From Caedibacter sp052030685 (GTDB lineage Bacteria > Pseudomonadota > Gammaproteobacteria > Francisellales > Francisellaceae): a stretch of DNA of 64,000 nt. Position numbers and translations under genes: made by a program. Below the pieces are notes generated by a model. It saw only the letters and a list, made by a program, of their open reading frames with translations. It made no database searches and was not told the origin of the DNA. The stretch is taken from the NCBI RefSeq assembly GCF_052030685.1, contig NZ_JBQAJM010000001.1:62001-126000 (forward strand), in the 5' to 3' direction. Below are positions 1 through 8,013 of the stretch, piece after piece (positions within the stretch are counted from its first letter, which is position 1; every line of letters begins with the position of its first letter).

Positions 1-1747
1 CATTATCAATGATTTCACTCAATCGCCCTTCAGCAACGATTTGCCCGCCATGAATGCCCGCACCAGGTCCTATATCGATAATATGATCGGCTTGTTTAAT
101 CGCATCTTCATCATGCTCAACCACAATTACCGTATTACCTAAATCACGCAGATGATGCAAGGTGTCTAATAGCTTTTGATTATCACGTTGATGCAGTCCA
201 ATCGATGGTTCATCAAGAATATACATCACCCCCACCAAGCCTGCACCGATTTGACTGGCTAGGCGAATCCGCTGTGCTTCACCGCCTGAAAGTGTATCTG
301 CTTGCCGTGAGAGATTTAAATAATCCAAGCCGACATTAACTAAGAAACCTAAGCGCGCCAGAATTTCTTTTAACAGGCGCTCGGCAATCACTTGCTTTTG
401 ACCGCCAAGTGTTAAATCATCCAACCATTTGACACTATCTTTAATCGATAATGCTGTTAATTGCGCGATATTCTTACCCGCAATAAACACATTACGCGCC
501 CCCTCATTTAAACGCGTTTCATTGCAACTTGGGCATGGCAAATTACTCATCAGTTTACTTAATTCTTCACGAATCATGTTTGAGTCGGTTTCTTTATAAC
601 GACGCTCAAAATTTGCTAACACACCTTCAAATGGCTTTTGTGCTCGATATTCTCTGCCACCTGAGCTTTTGAAATAAATATTAATCTCAGTTTTACCGGA
701 GCCATTTAGTACCAACTCTTTTTGCGCATCCGTGAGTTTATTAAATGGTGTATCCAATGAGAAATCAAAATGCCGAGCCAATGCTTCTAATTGCGCGAAG
801 TAGTAGCCATTACGCTTATCCCAACCGTGGATTACGCCTTGATTTAAACTTAAATTATCATCAACAATAACTTTATCGGCATCAAAGTAAGCCTTTGTAC
901 CTAAGCCATCACAGCTTGGACAAGCACCAATCGGACTATTAAATGAAAAGATTCTAGGTGCTAGCTCTTTAAGTGAGTAATTACAATGTGGACAGGCGTG
1001 TTTGGATGAAAAAATAATATCGTCTTGCTCACCATCTAAAAACACAAGCTTAGCAATGCCCGCTGATAAGTCTAATGCTGTTTCAAAGGACTCTGCTAAA
1101 CGCTGTTGGTTTTTCTTTTGTGGTTTAAATCGATCAACGACTACTTCAACCGTATGCTTTTTATAGCGATCCAATTTAGGTGAATCACTCAGCTCATATA
1201 ATTCACCATTAATACGCGCACGCAAATACCCTTCAGCATAGAGCTTTTCCATTAACTGAATATGCTCGCCCTTTTTATCAACAATCACGGGAGCGACAAT
1301 CATAAATTTTGTCTCATCATCAAAACTCAACGTATGATCGACCATCTGACTAATCGTTTGCGCCTTTAGCTCAACTTTATGCTCAGGACACATTGGCTCA
1401 CCAATACGCGCAAATAATACACGCAAATAATCATAGATCTCCGTTACCGTGCCTACGGTTGAGCGTGGATTATGCGAAGTGGTTTTTTGCTCAATGGAAA
1501 TCGCAGGGGACAAACCTTCAATATGTTCAACTTCGGGTTTATCCATTAACGATAAAAATTGTCTCGCGTAACTTGATAAAGACTCAACATAGCGACGTTG
1601 GCCTTCAGCGTAGAGTGTATCAAATGCCAATGATGATTTACCCGAACCACTTAAACCCGTAATAACCGTTAATTTATCGCGAGGAATCTCTAAGTCGATA
1701 TTTTTAAGATTATGCGTTTTCGCCCCTTTAATTGTAATTTTATCCAT
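1..1747 (-). CDS. uvrA: UvrA, excinuclease ABC subunit A (N-terminal ~582 residues; C-terminus lies beyond the window)
   Basis: DNA damage-recognition ATPase of nucleotide excision repair, which loads UvrB in the cytoplasm. Translating the minus strand from the ATG at 1747 gives MDKITIKGAKTHNLKNIDLE, then the Walker A motif GLSGSGKSS at about residues 31-39. Further on are a zinc-binding CPSC pair, an ABC signature beginning LSGGEAQRIRLA, and ILDEPSIGLHQRD (Walker B plus D-loop of the first ABC half). The frame is still open at base 1, ending near the conserved DIGPGAGIHGG stretch, so about 360 C-terminal residues (the second ATPase half) are missing only because of the window edge. The start is fixed by the family-typical N-terminus; the other nearby ATG is in another frame. 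Identification is firm. Confidence 0.97.
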   Translation of the reverse strand, partial: MDKITIKGAKTHNLKNIDLEIPRDKLTVITGLSGSGKSSLAFDTLYAEGQRRYVESLSSYARQFLSLMDKPEVEHIEGLSPAISIEQKTTSHNPRSTVGTVTEIYDYLRVLFARIGEPMCPEHKVELKAQTISQMVDHTLSFDDETKFMIVAPVIVDKKGEHIQLMEKLYAEGYLRARINGELYELSDSPKLDRYKKHTVEVVVDRFKPQKKNQQRLAESFETALDLSAGIAKLVFLDGEQDDIIFSSKHACPHCNYSLKELAPRIFSFNSPIGACPSCDGLGTKAYFDADKVIVDDNLSLNQGVIHGWDKRNGYYFAQLEALARHFDFSLDTPFNKLTDAQKELVLNGSGKTEINIYFKSSGGREYRAQKPFEGVLANFERRYKETDSNMIREELSKLMSNLPCPSCNETRLNEGARNVFIAGKNIAQLTALSIKDSVKWLDDLTLGGQKQVIAERLLKEILARLGFLVNVGLDYLNLSRQADTLSGGEAQRIRLASQIGAGLVGVMYILDEPSIGLHQRDNQKLLDTLHHLRDLGNTVIVVEHDEDAIKQADHIIDIGPGAGIHGGQIVAEGRLSEIIDN

Positions 1748-1870
1748 GATGTCATGCCGCAAAAAAGAATGACCAGATTGTAACACAATCATTCAGCGGG
1801 TTGAATTATGCGGTTGCACTTCAAACTAGAAGTTAAGTAATCAATCAAGAATAAGTTGCGCTTTAATTCC

Positions 1871-1920
1871 CCCTCACCCGTGCAGCTTAAGCTGCACGAC
1901 CTCTCCCGCGAGGGGAGAGG
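1871..1920. repeat. Palindromic intergenic repeat (two hairpins)
   Basis: Downstream of neither gene's 3' end: this lies between uvrA (start at 1747) and the 3' end of rluC. A perfect 18-bp palindrome (GTGCAGCTTAAGCTGCAC, 1880-1897) is followed by a CCTCTCCC/GGGAGAGG stem at 1900-1907/1913-1920 with a 5-nt loop. The CCCTCACCC...CTCTCCCGCGAGGGGAGAGG wording resembles GC-rich REP-like elements scattered between genes in many bacteria. It is far richer in G+C than its surroundings. Whether it acts as a terminator or is only a mobile repeat cannot be told. Confidence 0.7.
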
Positions 1921-2023
1921 TGCTAGCTGATGCAACTTATTTATGCCTTAATGCACCACCTTAAGAAGTGGCTTGTAAATATAGGCTTTGCAACGAACTT
2001 AAATCTATCATCCCTGATAAAAT

Positions 2024-2097
2024 GGATTGCCACGCATCCATGCTCGCAATGACACCCTGTGACCTGTCATCCTGAGCCAGGAGGGCGTGAGGATCCA
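2024..2097. repeat. Two adjacent REP-like elements (TGTCATTGCGAGC / TGTCATCCTGAGC types)
   Basis: On the minus strand 2024-2054 reads TGTCATTGCGAGCATGGATG and ends CGTGGCAATCC. This matches the form of a repeat seen in many bacterial genomes, notably Rickettsiales and relatives. On the plus strand 2065-2097 begins TGTCATCCTGAGC and ends GAGGATCCA, another common intergenic repeat form. With the palindrome at 1871-1920 they fill most of the ~390-bp gene-free space between uvrA and rluC. I see no RNA gene or ORF of substance in that space. The assignment rests on remembered repeat wording, not on a search. Confidence 0.6.
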
Positions 2098-2138
2098 ATG
2101 CGAAGCTGCCATGGATGGTTAGTAATCGAGCTAATGGA

Positions 2139-3071
2139 TTAGGTTTTAAAAGAATTAACAATTTTTTGACAATCACGATCATACGGCGCTTCAAAGCACA
2201 TATCTTCACCAGTTTTTGGATCCTTAAACGATAAATTGGCAGAATGCAAAAACAAGCGATTAAAGCCTTTTTTTATTAACACTTGGTCTTTATCGGCAAT
2301 ACCGTATTTTTTATCGCAAACGATCGGGCAGTTATATGCCGCAAGATGCACACGAATTTGGTGTGTTCTACCGGTGTGTGGCATTGCTTCCACCAAAGTG
2401 TATTGATCAAATTTTTGCAAGATTCTAACACTAGTTAATGCATCCTTACCTTCTGTTTTGTCAACACGCACCATACGCTCACCATGTGATAATAAGTGGC
2501 GCTTTAATGGCAAATCAATCTGTTTGACTTTATTTGACCAACTGCCATGCACTAGGGCGTGATAAGTCTTTTGCACTTCACGCTTTTTCAAAGCTTCATG
2601 AAAATAAGTCAAGATGCTGTATTTCTTGGCAATGATCATACACCCTGAGGTTTCTTTATCCAAGCGATGTGCAAGCTCAAGTTTTTTAGCCTGAGGACGC
2701 AGTTGACGCAAACGCTCTATTAATCCTGAATTAACACCTGATCCTCCGTGAACGGCAATACCTGATGGCTTGTTAATAATCATATAATCTGCATTTTCAA
2801 ATAGAATAAGTGATTCAAGAAAGGCTAAATGGTCATCACTTACCTTAGCTGGTGCTTCTTCCTCAAGGATAAATGGTGGAACACGCACGATATCACCCGG
2901 CTCGACACGATAGGTTTGTTTAATGCGCTTTTTATTAACGCGTAAATCTCCTTTGCGAATCCAGCGATATATCAAAGATTTGGGTAGTTTACTAAACTGT
3001 CCTATCAGAAAATTATCGATGCGTTGACCTTCGCGATCAGCATCTACTTCAATATGTTGAACACCTGCCAT
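2139..3071 (-). CDS. rluC: 23S rRNA pseudouridine synthase, RluC/RluD family
   Basis: Isomerises specific uridines of 23S rRNA to pseudouridine. The N-terminus is an S4 RNA-binding domain (about residues 8-75, RIDNFLIGQFSKLPKSLIYR followed by RKGDLRVN). The RluA-type catalytic domain carries HRLDKETSGCM, whose Asp is the catalytic nucleophile, and later HTGRTHQIRVHLA. Length (310 residues from this start) and the S4 domain fit RluC better than RluA. The frame extends to a GTG at 3089, but the ATG at 3071 is the likely start. It lies one base after the stop of the frmA remnant (TAAGATG) and has no convincing ribosome-binding site of its own, suggesting translation coupled to the upstream frame. 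RluC versus RluD is less certain than the family. Confidence 0.88.
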   Translation of the reverse strand: MAGVQHIEVDADREGQRIDNFLIGQFSKLPKSLIYRWIRKGDLRVNKKRIKQTYRVEPGDIVRVPPFILEEEAPAKVSDDHLAFLESLILFENADYMIINKPSGIAVHGGSGVNSGLIERLRQLRPQAKKLELAHRLDKETSGCMIIAKKYSILTYFHEALKKREVQKTYHALVHGSWSNKVKQIDLPLKRHLLSHGERMVRVDKTEGKDALTSVRILQKFDQYTLVEAMPHTGRTHQIRVHLAAYNCPIVCDKKYGIADKDQVLIKKGFNRLFLHSANLSFKDPKTGEDMCFEAPYDRDCQKIVNSFKT

Positions 3072-3072
3072 C

Positions 3073-3261
3073 TTAGAACTTAACCACACTACGAATACTT
3101 TCGCCTTTTGCCATTAACTCATCTGTGTGACAAACACCAGAGGCATTAATCTTAATACGTACTTCACCTTTCTGGGGTGGTAATACATCAATAGTTTCAA
3201 TGGAAAGGGGTTTATCAGCTTGCCAAGCAATGGCTGCTTTAGATTTTATAATATGAGACAT
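3073..3261 (-). pseudogene. frmA: Class III alcohol / S-(hydroxymethyl)glutathione dehydrogenase remnant, internally deleted
   Basis: A 62-codon frame with a good Shine-Dalgarno (AAGGA, 6 nt before the ATG). Residues 1-47 (IKSKAAIAWQADKPLSIETI ... NASGVCHTD) match the N-terminus of class III alcohol dehydrogenases, including the catalytic zinc-ligand Cys of CHTD. The last 15 residues (ELMAKGESIRSVVKF) match the extreme C-terminus of the same enzymes (typically ...LMHEGKSIRTVIRF). About 310 central residues, with the rest of the zinc site and the NAD fold, are gone, and the two ends are joined in frame. It cannot be an active dehydrogenase. The frame ends one base before the rluC start, which may be why it has been kept open. 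Confidence 0.85.
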
Positions 3262-3439
3262 ATTGATCCTTTGTTACTGCAAAACATTGAGGCTTATTAT
3301 GCGCGAAACTCCTTAAAGCGCCAAGACTTTCAATGTTTTTGCATCCTGTTTGTCGGCGATGACAATATTTCAACCCACTTTGACTGTATAAGCATAAGTC
3401 GAAGCCTCTATGAAGTGTTTAGTCTTAGTCTGTTTGTCG

Positions 3440-3820
3440 TTAATAAATCAAATCCTTTGGATCTATATCGATAAAATCTGGTTCAGGTGTTACCTCAAAC
3501 TGAATAGCTTGAATGGCTTCTCGATTTTCTAACTTGGCTTTGCATACCCGATGCATTCCATCCATAATTTGTCCATCGGCACACAGCAAAATAGGATAAC
3601 TCAAATCGGCAGCTTGAATAAGTTTCATATGCTCAATAATATTCAAACACGTCGGCTTAGCTTCACCCAACTCATACCAATAACACTCATCAAGTTCTTT
3701 AATTTGATCGATTTTAATCGATATTGCTTTTAGATGCTGTGATTCTTTAACAAGCTTTTTCACATCCCAAATTAAAAGCTGTCCTTTAGCCGACTTTCTG
3801 AAATGATACTGCGCCCTCAT
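3440..3820 (-). CDS. ParB/sulfiredoxin-fold-like small protein
   Basis: A 126-residue cytoplasmic protein. The central stretch YPILLCADGQIMDGMHRVCK (about residues 75-94) has the look of the ParB N-terminal fold (DG-x(3)-DG-x-HR), used for nucleotide binding in ParB and in sulfiredoxin-like proteins. No helix-turn-helix DNA-binding domain follows, so this is not a partition ParB. Its ATG overlaps the beta-lactamase stop (ATGA at 3817-3820), so the two are almost certainly co-transcribed and translationally coupled. A link to resistance is not otherwise evident. Fold assignment is moderate, function unknown. Confidence 0.6.
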   Translation of the reverse strand: MRAQYHFRKSAKGQLLIWDVKKLVKESQHLKAISIKIDQIKELDECYWYELGEAKPTCLNIIEHMKLIQAADLSYPILLCADGQIMDGMHRVCKAKLENREAIQAIQFEVTPEPDFIDIDPKDLIY

Positions 3821-4692
3821 TCGGCAGTCTGCTCTAAGCAGGAATTGGTTTTACTAAGCTCAGCCATAGCAAGGCTAGTGGCTTTTTGGATCACCACATC
3901 TTGTGCTTTAGCATCTTGCTTATCCTGTGTATAGAAAACACTAATTACAACCGGTTTGCACTTGTTTGGCCATATTACGCCAATGTCATTCGTTGTACCG
4001 TAATCACCCGTACCTGTCTTATCACCAACGATCCAAGACCTGTTAACACCTGCTTTTATGCGTTTATCTCCCGTGGTATTTGTTTGCATCCATTTGATCA
4101 ATAAATCGCGCTGCATTGTAGGAAGAACATTACCCAATACAATTTTATCCAGACTTTGTGACATGGCTTTTGCTGTTGTCGTATCTCTTTTATCTCCTGG
4201 GATGGCAGTATTTAAATAAGGCTCATAACGGTCTAACCTAAAGGTCGTATCACCAATACTTTGCGCAAACTGATTTAATTTATCCAGACCACCTAACTCT
4301 TTAAGCAGTAGGTTTGCTGCCGTATTGTCACTTAACATTGCTGCATGACAGAGCGCTTTAATGCTCATGCCTTTACCCAGATTTTTTTGGGTGTACGGCG
4401 AGTACGCATTGACCATATCTTTTTGAGTATAATCAATCTTCTTTTCAAGCAACCTGGGCTCATGAACACTCTTTTTTAATACTGCCGCAACAAGCATCAG
4501 CTTAAATGTACTACACATCGGCATGCGTTTATCCGCATGATAATCAACCGCGTGATCATTCGATGTATCAATGGCACTAATTGCCAGTTGCCCACCATAT
4601 TGTTTTTCAAGTGCCTTAAAATTATTATCAGCATTTGCAAAACTTGTGAACGTAATTAAAGATAAAGACGCAGCTACCATATATTTATTCAT
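3817..4692 (-). CDS. Class A serine beta-lactamase, CTX-M-like
   Basis: Secreted periplasmic enzyme hydrolysing beta-lactams. After a signal peptide (cleaved after ...SFANA) all class A motifs are present: MCSTFK (catalytic Ser70 and Lys73, preceded by Cys69), SDN (130-132), RYEPYLNTAIPGDKRDTTT (Glu166 omega-loop) and KTGTGDYGTTND (KTG 234-236). The omega-loop and KTG regions closely resemble CTX-M and other A1 enzymes. Cys69 is present but residue 238 is Gly, so the Cys69-Cys238 disulfide of KPC/SME-type carbapenemases cannot form. The ATG at 4692 follows GTGAGG and is preferred to the GTG at 4701. Spectrum cannot be read from sequence alone. No insertion sequence or integron is near, so it looks resident. 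Confidence 0.95.
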   Translation of the reverse strand: MNKYMVAASLSLITFTSFANADNNFKALEKQYGGQLAISAIDTSNDHAVDYHADKRMPMCSTFKLMLVAAVLKKSVHEPRLLEKKIDYTQKDMVNAYSPYTQKNLGKGMSIKALCHAAMLSDNTAANLLLKELGGLDKLNQFAQSIGDTTFRLDRYEPYLNTAIPGDKRDTTTAKAMSQSLDKIVLGNVLPTMQRDLLIKWMQTNTTGDKRIKAGVNRSWIVGDKTGTGDYGTTNDIGVIWPNKCKPVVISVFYTQDKQDAKAQDVVIQKATSLAMAELSKTNSCLEQTAE

Positions 4693-4775
4693 CAACCTCA
4701 CAACACCCCTTATTGATTTCTATTTGACAAAGTGTACAACGCTTATCATCATATCGACAAATTCACCATAACACT

Positions 4776-5483
4776 ATGCCAAATACCATGTCTGATATTG
4801 CTATTTTTGATCTTGATCACACACTTATTTCTGTTGATTGCTCCAACGAGTGGGCAAAATATTTATGTGATCACAAGCTTGTTAATAATCCAAAAACTTT
4901 TATGGCAACCAAAGAAGCCTATGATCGCGCCTATCATGCTGGTGAAGTCGATATGCTCGGGTTTTGTCACTTTATTTTACAGCCTCTTATTGGACATAGT
5001 GAGAGTTCATTGCAAGGCACATTAAAAGACTTTGCCCACTTTATTGTCAAGAACTTCACTTACCCTGCAGCTCACCAAGCAATTAAAGATCATCAAGCAA
5101 AGGGCGATCATATTTTATTAATATCCGCAAGCTTGATTGACTTAGTGCGCCCCATTGGTCTTTTGCTTGGATTTGATCAAGAGAATATTATCGGTGTGCA
5201 AAGCATTAAAGAAAATGGCAAACTCACCGGTGGCGTTATCGAACCACTAAGTTTTGGTATCGGTAAAGTTCACTACTATCAACAATGGCTTCAAGAACAA
5301 TCTAAAGTATTTGAGCAAAGTATTTTCTACTCTGACTCCATTAATGATGCGCCATTATTAAAGCTTGTTGATAAAGCAATTTGCGTGAATCCAGATCCTA
5401 AGTTATATGATATGGCTACTAAAAATTTATGGCAAAAAAATCACTGGGCTATGCATGGTCAAGAGGCCACGTTATTTAACTAA
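4776..5483 (+). CDS. HAD-superfamily hydrolase, subfamily IB (SerB-like phosphatase)
   Basis: A 235-residue cytoplasmic phosphatase of the phosphoserine-phosphatase-like group. Motif I is IFDLDHTLI (nucleophile Asp and acid/base Asp). Motif II is LLISASL. Motif IV reads FYSDSINDAPLL, with the metal-binding D-x(3)-D. The C1 cap between motifs I and II is helical, as in CicA/SerB-like IB enzymes. Length fits the family. The substrate is not predictable; histidinol-phosphate, phosphoserine and lipid phosphates are all known within the subfamily. The start could be this ATG or the one 12 nt downstream (MSDIAIFD). The gene diverges from the beta-lactamase and its stop overlaps the convergent stop of the next gene. 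Confidence 0.85.
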   Translation: MPNTMSDIAIFDLDHTLISVDCSNEWAKYLCDHKLVNNPKTFMATKEAYDRAYHAGEVDMLGFCHFILQPLIGHSESSLQGTLKDFAHFIVKNFTYPAAHQAIKDHQAKGDHILLISASLIDLVRPIGLLLGFDQENIIGVQSIKENGKLTGGVIEPLSFGIGKVHYYQQWLQEQSKVFEQSIFYSDSINDAPLLKLVDKAICVNPDPKLYDMATKNLWQKNHWAMHGQEATLFN

Positions 5484-6322
5484 AGACTCTCAATAGTTTT
5501 TCCAAACAAGCTAATGTAGGCAGAGTTGAGCATAGCAATCGTCTTGTCAGCAAAGTCCTGAGTTGCTAACTTCCTACTTTCAAGCCAATAATAGTAATCT
5601 ACTGAACTAGAAAAAGTTCTGTCTGGTAAGAGATAAAACTCAGCTAAGCAATAATTATGATGCTCACTAAATTCATCATAAAACCTCTGTATATCGAGCG
5701 CTTTTTTCTTATTCTTTTCGCTCTGCTTCACTTTATATTCATAGGCCTTACTATTTTCATATGCATTACGTATTTTGTCATTTGATACAATCAATTTGTC
5801 ATATATAGCGGCATCGTACTCTAGTAAACTATAGTCATGTATTTTTAATACAATCCTATTAACACATACCGATATAGATTTATATTTTTTATGAATCTTT
5901 TGATAATATGTCTCAAGAAACCTTGAACATTGTTGCTGTTTTTCCCTATTTTCTAATGTATCGACAAAAACATTGCCAGTTGATGTCGGTAGGCACTCAA
6001 TTACTTCATCATACATTTGCTCACTAATATGCTGAAAATCATTGATACTATAAGTACAATTTGCAATTTCATTCGATAAAGGTACTGCGTAACTTTGAAT
6101 AATAATTTGTTCCTTATTGAATTTACGATTGTAGTGATCCACAATGAACGTAACCCCTCCTGAAATAAGTGACAAAATGAAGTACACAAAGAAATAATGA
6201 GCATACCTTCTCCTCAGTCTATGCCTATCTATATTAAAGAACCTTATTATTCGTTGCTCAAAAACAAATAAAACAGAAATGACTACTATTCCCAACAAGA
6301 TAAGACATACAATTATAGTCAT
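5480..6322 (-). CDS. Unknown membrane protein
   Basis: Not recognised. The 280-residue product starts with a transmembrane helix (about 1-22), a basic stretch with RHRLRRRYAH, and a second helix (about 45-65). The remainder is a polar, Tyr/Lys-rich soluble region with several Cys residues and a predicted coiled stretch near KQSEKNKKKALD. Topology is probably two helices with a large C-terminal domain. The stop codon overlaps that of the convergent HAD phosphatase by 4 bp. Base composition is as AT-rich as its surroundings. No function is proposed. Confidence 0.6.
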   Translation of the reverse strand: MTIIVCLILLGIVVISVLFVFEQRIIRFFNIDRHRLRRRYAHYFFVYFILSLISGGVTFIVDHYNRKFNKEQIIIQSYAVPLSNEIANCTYSINDFQHISEQMYDEVIECLPTSTGNVFVDTLENREKQQQCSRFLETYYQKIHKKYKSISVCVNRIVLKIHDYSLLEYDAAIYDKLIVSNDKIRNAYENSKAYEYKVKQSEKNKKKALDIQRFYDEFSEHHNYCLAEFYLLPDRTFSSSVDYYYWLESRKLATQDFADKTIAMLNSAYISLFGKTIESL

Positions 6323-6332
6323 TAATTTAGGT

Positions 6333-7871
6333 CTATTCAGGACGCATATGCGGAAATAGGATTACATCACGAATCGATGCGCTATTGGTGAAAAACATCA
6401 CTAGTCTATCGATACCGATACCTTCACCTGCAGTCGGTGCCAAACCATACTCTAAAGCACGGATATAATCCGCATCATAAAACATCGCCTCGTCATCTCC
6501 GGCAGCTTTTGCTGCAACTTGCGCTTTAAAGCGTGCCGCCTGATCTTCTGCGTCATTTAACTCAGAGAAACCATTAGCTATCTCGCGTCCACCAATAAAG
6601 AACTCAAAACGATCGGTAATAAAAGGATTGTCATCATTGCGACGCGCCAATGGTGATACCTCTGCCGGATATTCAGTAATAAAGGTTGGTTGAATTAAAC
6701 GGTGCTCAACCGTTTCTTCAAAAATCTCTGTTTGTACTTTACCTAAACCGTAGTGTGATTCCACTTTAATGCCTAGCTTTTTAGCGATTGCTACAGCTTG
6801 GTCAAAGTCAGCCAGCTGCTCTTTTGTAATCTCTTGATTAAAATGTAAAATCGAGTCAAACATACTCATACGCAAAAAGGGTTGTGCCAAATCATAATCC
6901 TGACCTTGATAATGAATGTCGGTAGTACCTAGCACGTCTTCAGCCATCTTGCGCAATAAGTCTTCGGTTAAATCCATCAGATCTTTATAGTCAGCATAGG
7001 CTTGGTAAAACTCAATCATGGTAAACTCAGGATTATGGCGCGTTGATAAACCTTCATTTCTGAAGTTACGATTGATTTCATAAACACGATCAAAACCACC
7101 AACAACTAAGCGCTTTAAATAAAGCTCAGGTGCAATACGCAAATAAAGCGGCATATCCAGTGCATTGTGATGCGTTGCAAATGGCTTTGCTGAAGCACCT
7201 CCTGGAATCACGTGCATCATTGGCGTTTCAACTTCCATAAAACGATGCTCATCAAAATAACGACGAATAAATTGAATCATTTTGGAACGCGTCTGAAAAA
7301 CCTTGCGACTGTCACTATTGGTCATCAAATCAACATAGCGCTGACGATAACGCGTTTCTTGATCAGACAATCCATGAAATTTATCAGGCAATGGACGAAT
7401 GGCTTTAGTGAGCAGCTTAATAGTGGCTGCATGCACTGATAACTCTCCGGTATTAGTCTTAAATAATGTCCCTTCAACGCCGACAATATCACCCAAGTCC
7501 CAATGCGCATTAAAGCGATCATACTCGCCTTCGGCTAAATCATTCTTACGAATATATGCTTGAATACGACCAGACATATCTTGCAACGTGATAAAAGAGG
7601 CTTTACCCATGACACGCTTAAGCATAATGCGTCCGGCAATTTTAACGATTGGTTTATCAGTTAACGCTTCTAGCTCTGCTTTTTCGATCTTTCCATACTT
7701 TGCTTGCAAGCACGCTGCTGCGGCATTAGGTTTGAAATCATTGGCAAAAGCAATACCGTTATTTGATTCAGTATGCTCTTTAAGCTTTTCTTTGCGCACT
7801 TGAATTTGGTTATTTTCCTCAATTTGCGCTTCTTCTTTTGTCATTACTTGATCTTGAACTTGTTCTGTCAT
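6333..7871 (-). CDS. lysS: Lysyl-tRNA synthetase, class II
   Basis: Charges tRNA-Lys in the cytoplasm. After an acidic/coiled N-terminal extension (about 1-45) comes the OB-fold anticodon-binding domain (KIAGRIMLKRVMGKASFITL). The class II core follows: motif 1 with DEHRFMEVETPMM, motif 2 with RNFRNEGLSTRHNPEF, and motif 3 with GIGIDRLVM near the C-terminus. Length (512) is typical. It lies downstream of prfB in the same direction, the arrangement found in enterobacteria, so the two may form an operon across a ~140-bp gap that contains a hairpin. Confidence 0.97.
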   Translation of the reverse strand: MTEQVQDQVMTKEEAQIEENNQIQVRKEKLKEHTESNNGIAFANDFKPNAAAACLQAKYGKIEKAELEALTDKPIVKIAGRIMLKRVMGKASFITLQDMSGRIQAYIRKNDLAEGEYDRFNAHWDLGDIVGVEGTLFKTNTGELSVHAATIKLLTKAIRPLPDKFHGLSDQETRYRQRYVDLMTNSDSRKVFQTRSKMIQFIRRYFDEHRFMEVETPMMHVIPGGASAKPFATHHNALDMPLYLRIAPELYLKRLVVGGFDRVYEINRNFRNEGLSTRHNPEFTMIEFYQAYADYKDLMDLTEDLLRKMAEDVLGTTDIHYQGQDYDLAQPFLRMSMFDSILHFNQEITKEQLADFDQAVAIAKKLGIKVESHYGLGKVQTEIFEETVEHRLIQPTFITEYPAEVSPLARRNDDNPFITDRFEFFIGGREIANGFSELNDAEDQAARFKAQVAAKAAGDDEAMFYDADYIRALEYGLAPTAGEGIGIDRLVMFFTNSASIRDVILFPHMRPE

Positions 7872-7905
7872 GGCTATTATTCCAATTTTTTATTTTAATC
7901 TCTAA

Positions 7906-7924
7906 GGGCGTATTCAATACGCCC
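7906..7924. repeat. Perfect hairpin GGGCGTATT-C-AATACGCCC between prfB and lysS
   Basis: A 9-bp perfect stem with a one-base centre. A half copy of the same wording (AATACGCCCC) lies at about 7969-7979 in the same spacer. GGGCGTATT...AATACGCCC forms resemble small palindromic repeats dispersed in other genomes. There is no T-run, so it is not a classical terminator. It would sit in the leader between prfB and lysS if they are co-transcribed. Confidence 0.6.
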
Positions 7925-8013
7925 CTACGCTACATTATATACAACAACCCTTTACGCTAAATTATATGAAATACGCCCCACGGTGTATCATATCAATTTT
8001 AGCAATTTGGCCA

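Noticed and set aside
1393..1662. Open frame of 89 codons on the + strand
   Set aside because: Antisense to the conserved N-terminal ATPase region of uvrA.
1961..2209. 82-codon minus-strand frame covering the repeats after rluC
   Set aside because: It is mostly repeat sequence and overlaps the rluC 3' end in another frame; no start signal.
3220..3474. 84-codon open frame on the + strand upstream of the frmA remnant
   Set aside because: It overlaps the frmA remnant's start and the ParB-like gene's end on the opposite strand, has no ribosome-binding site and no recognisable composition.
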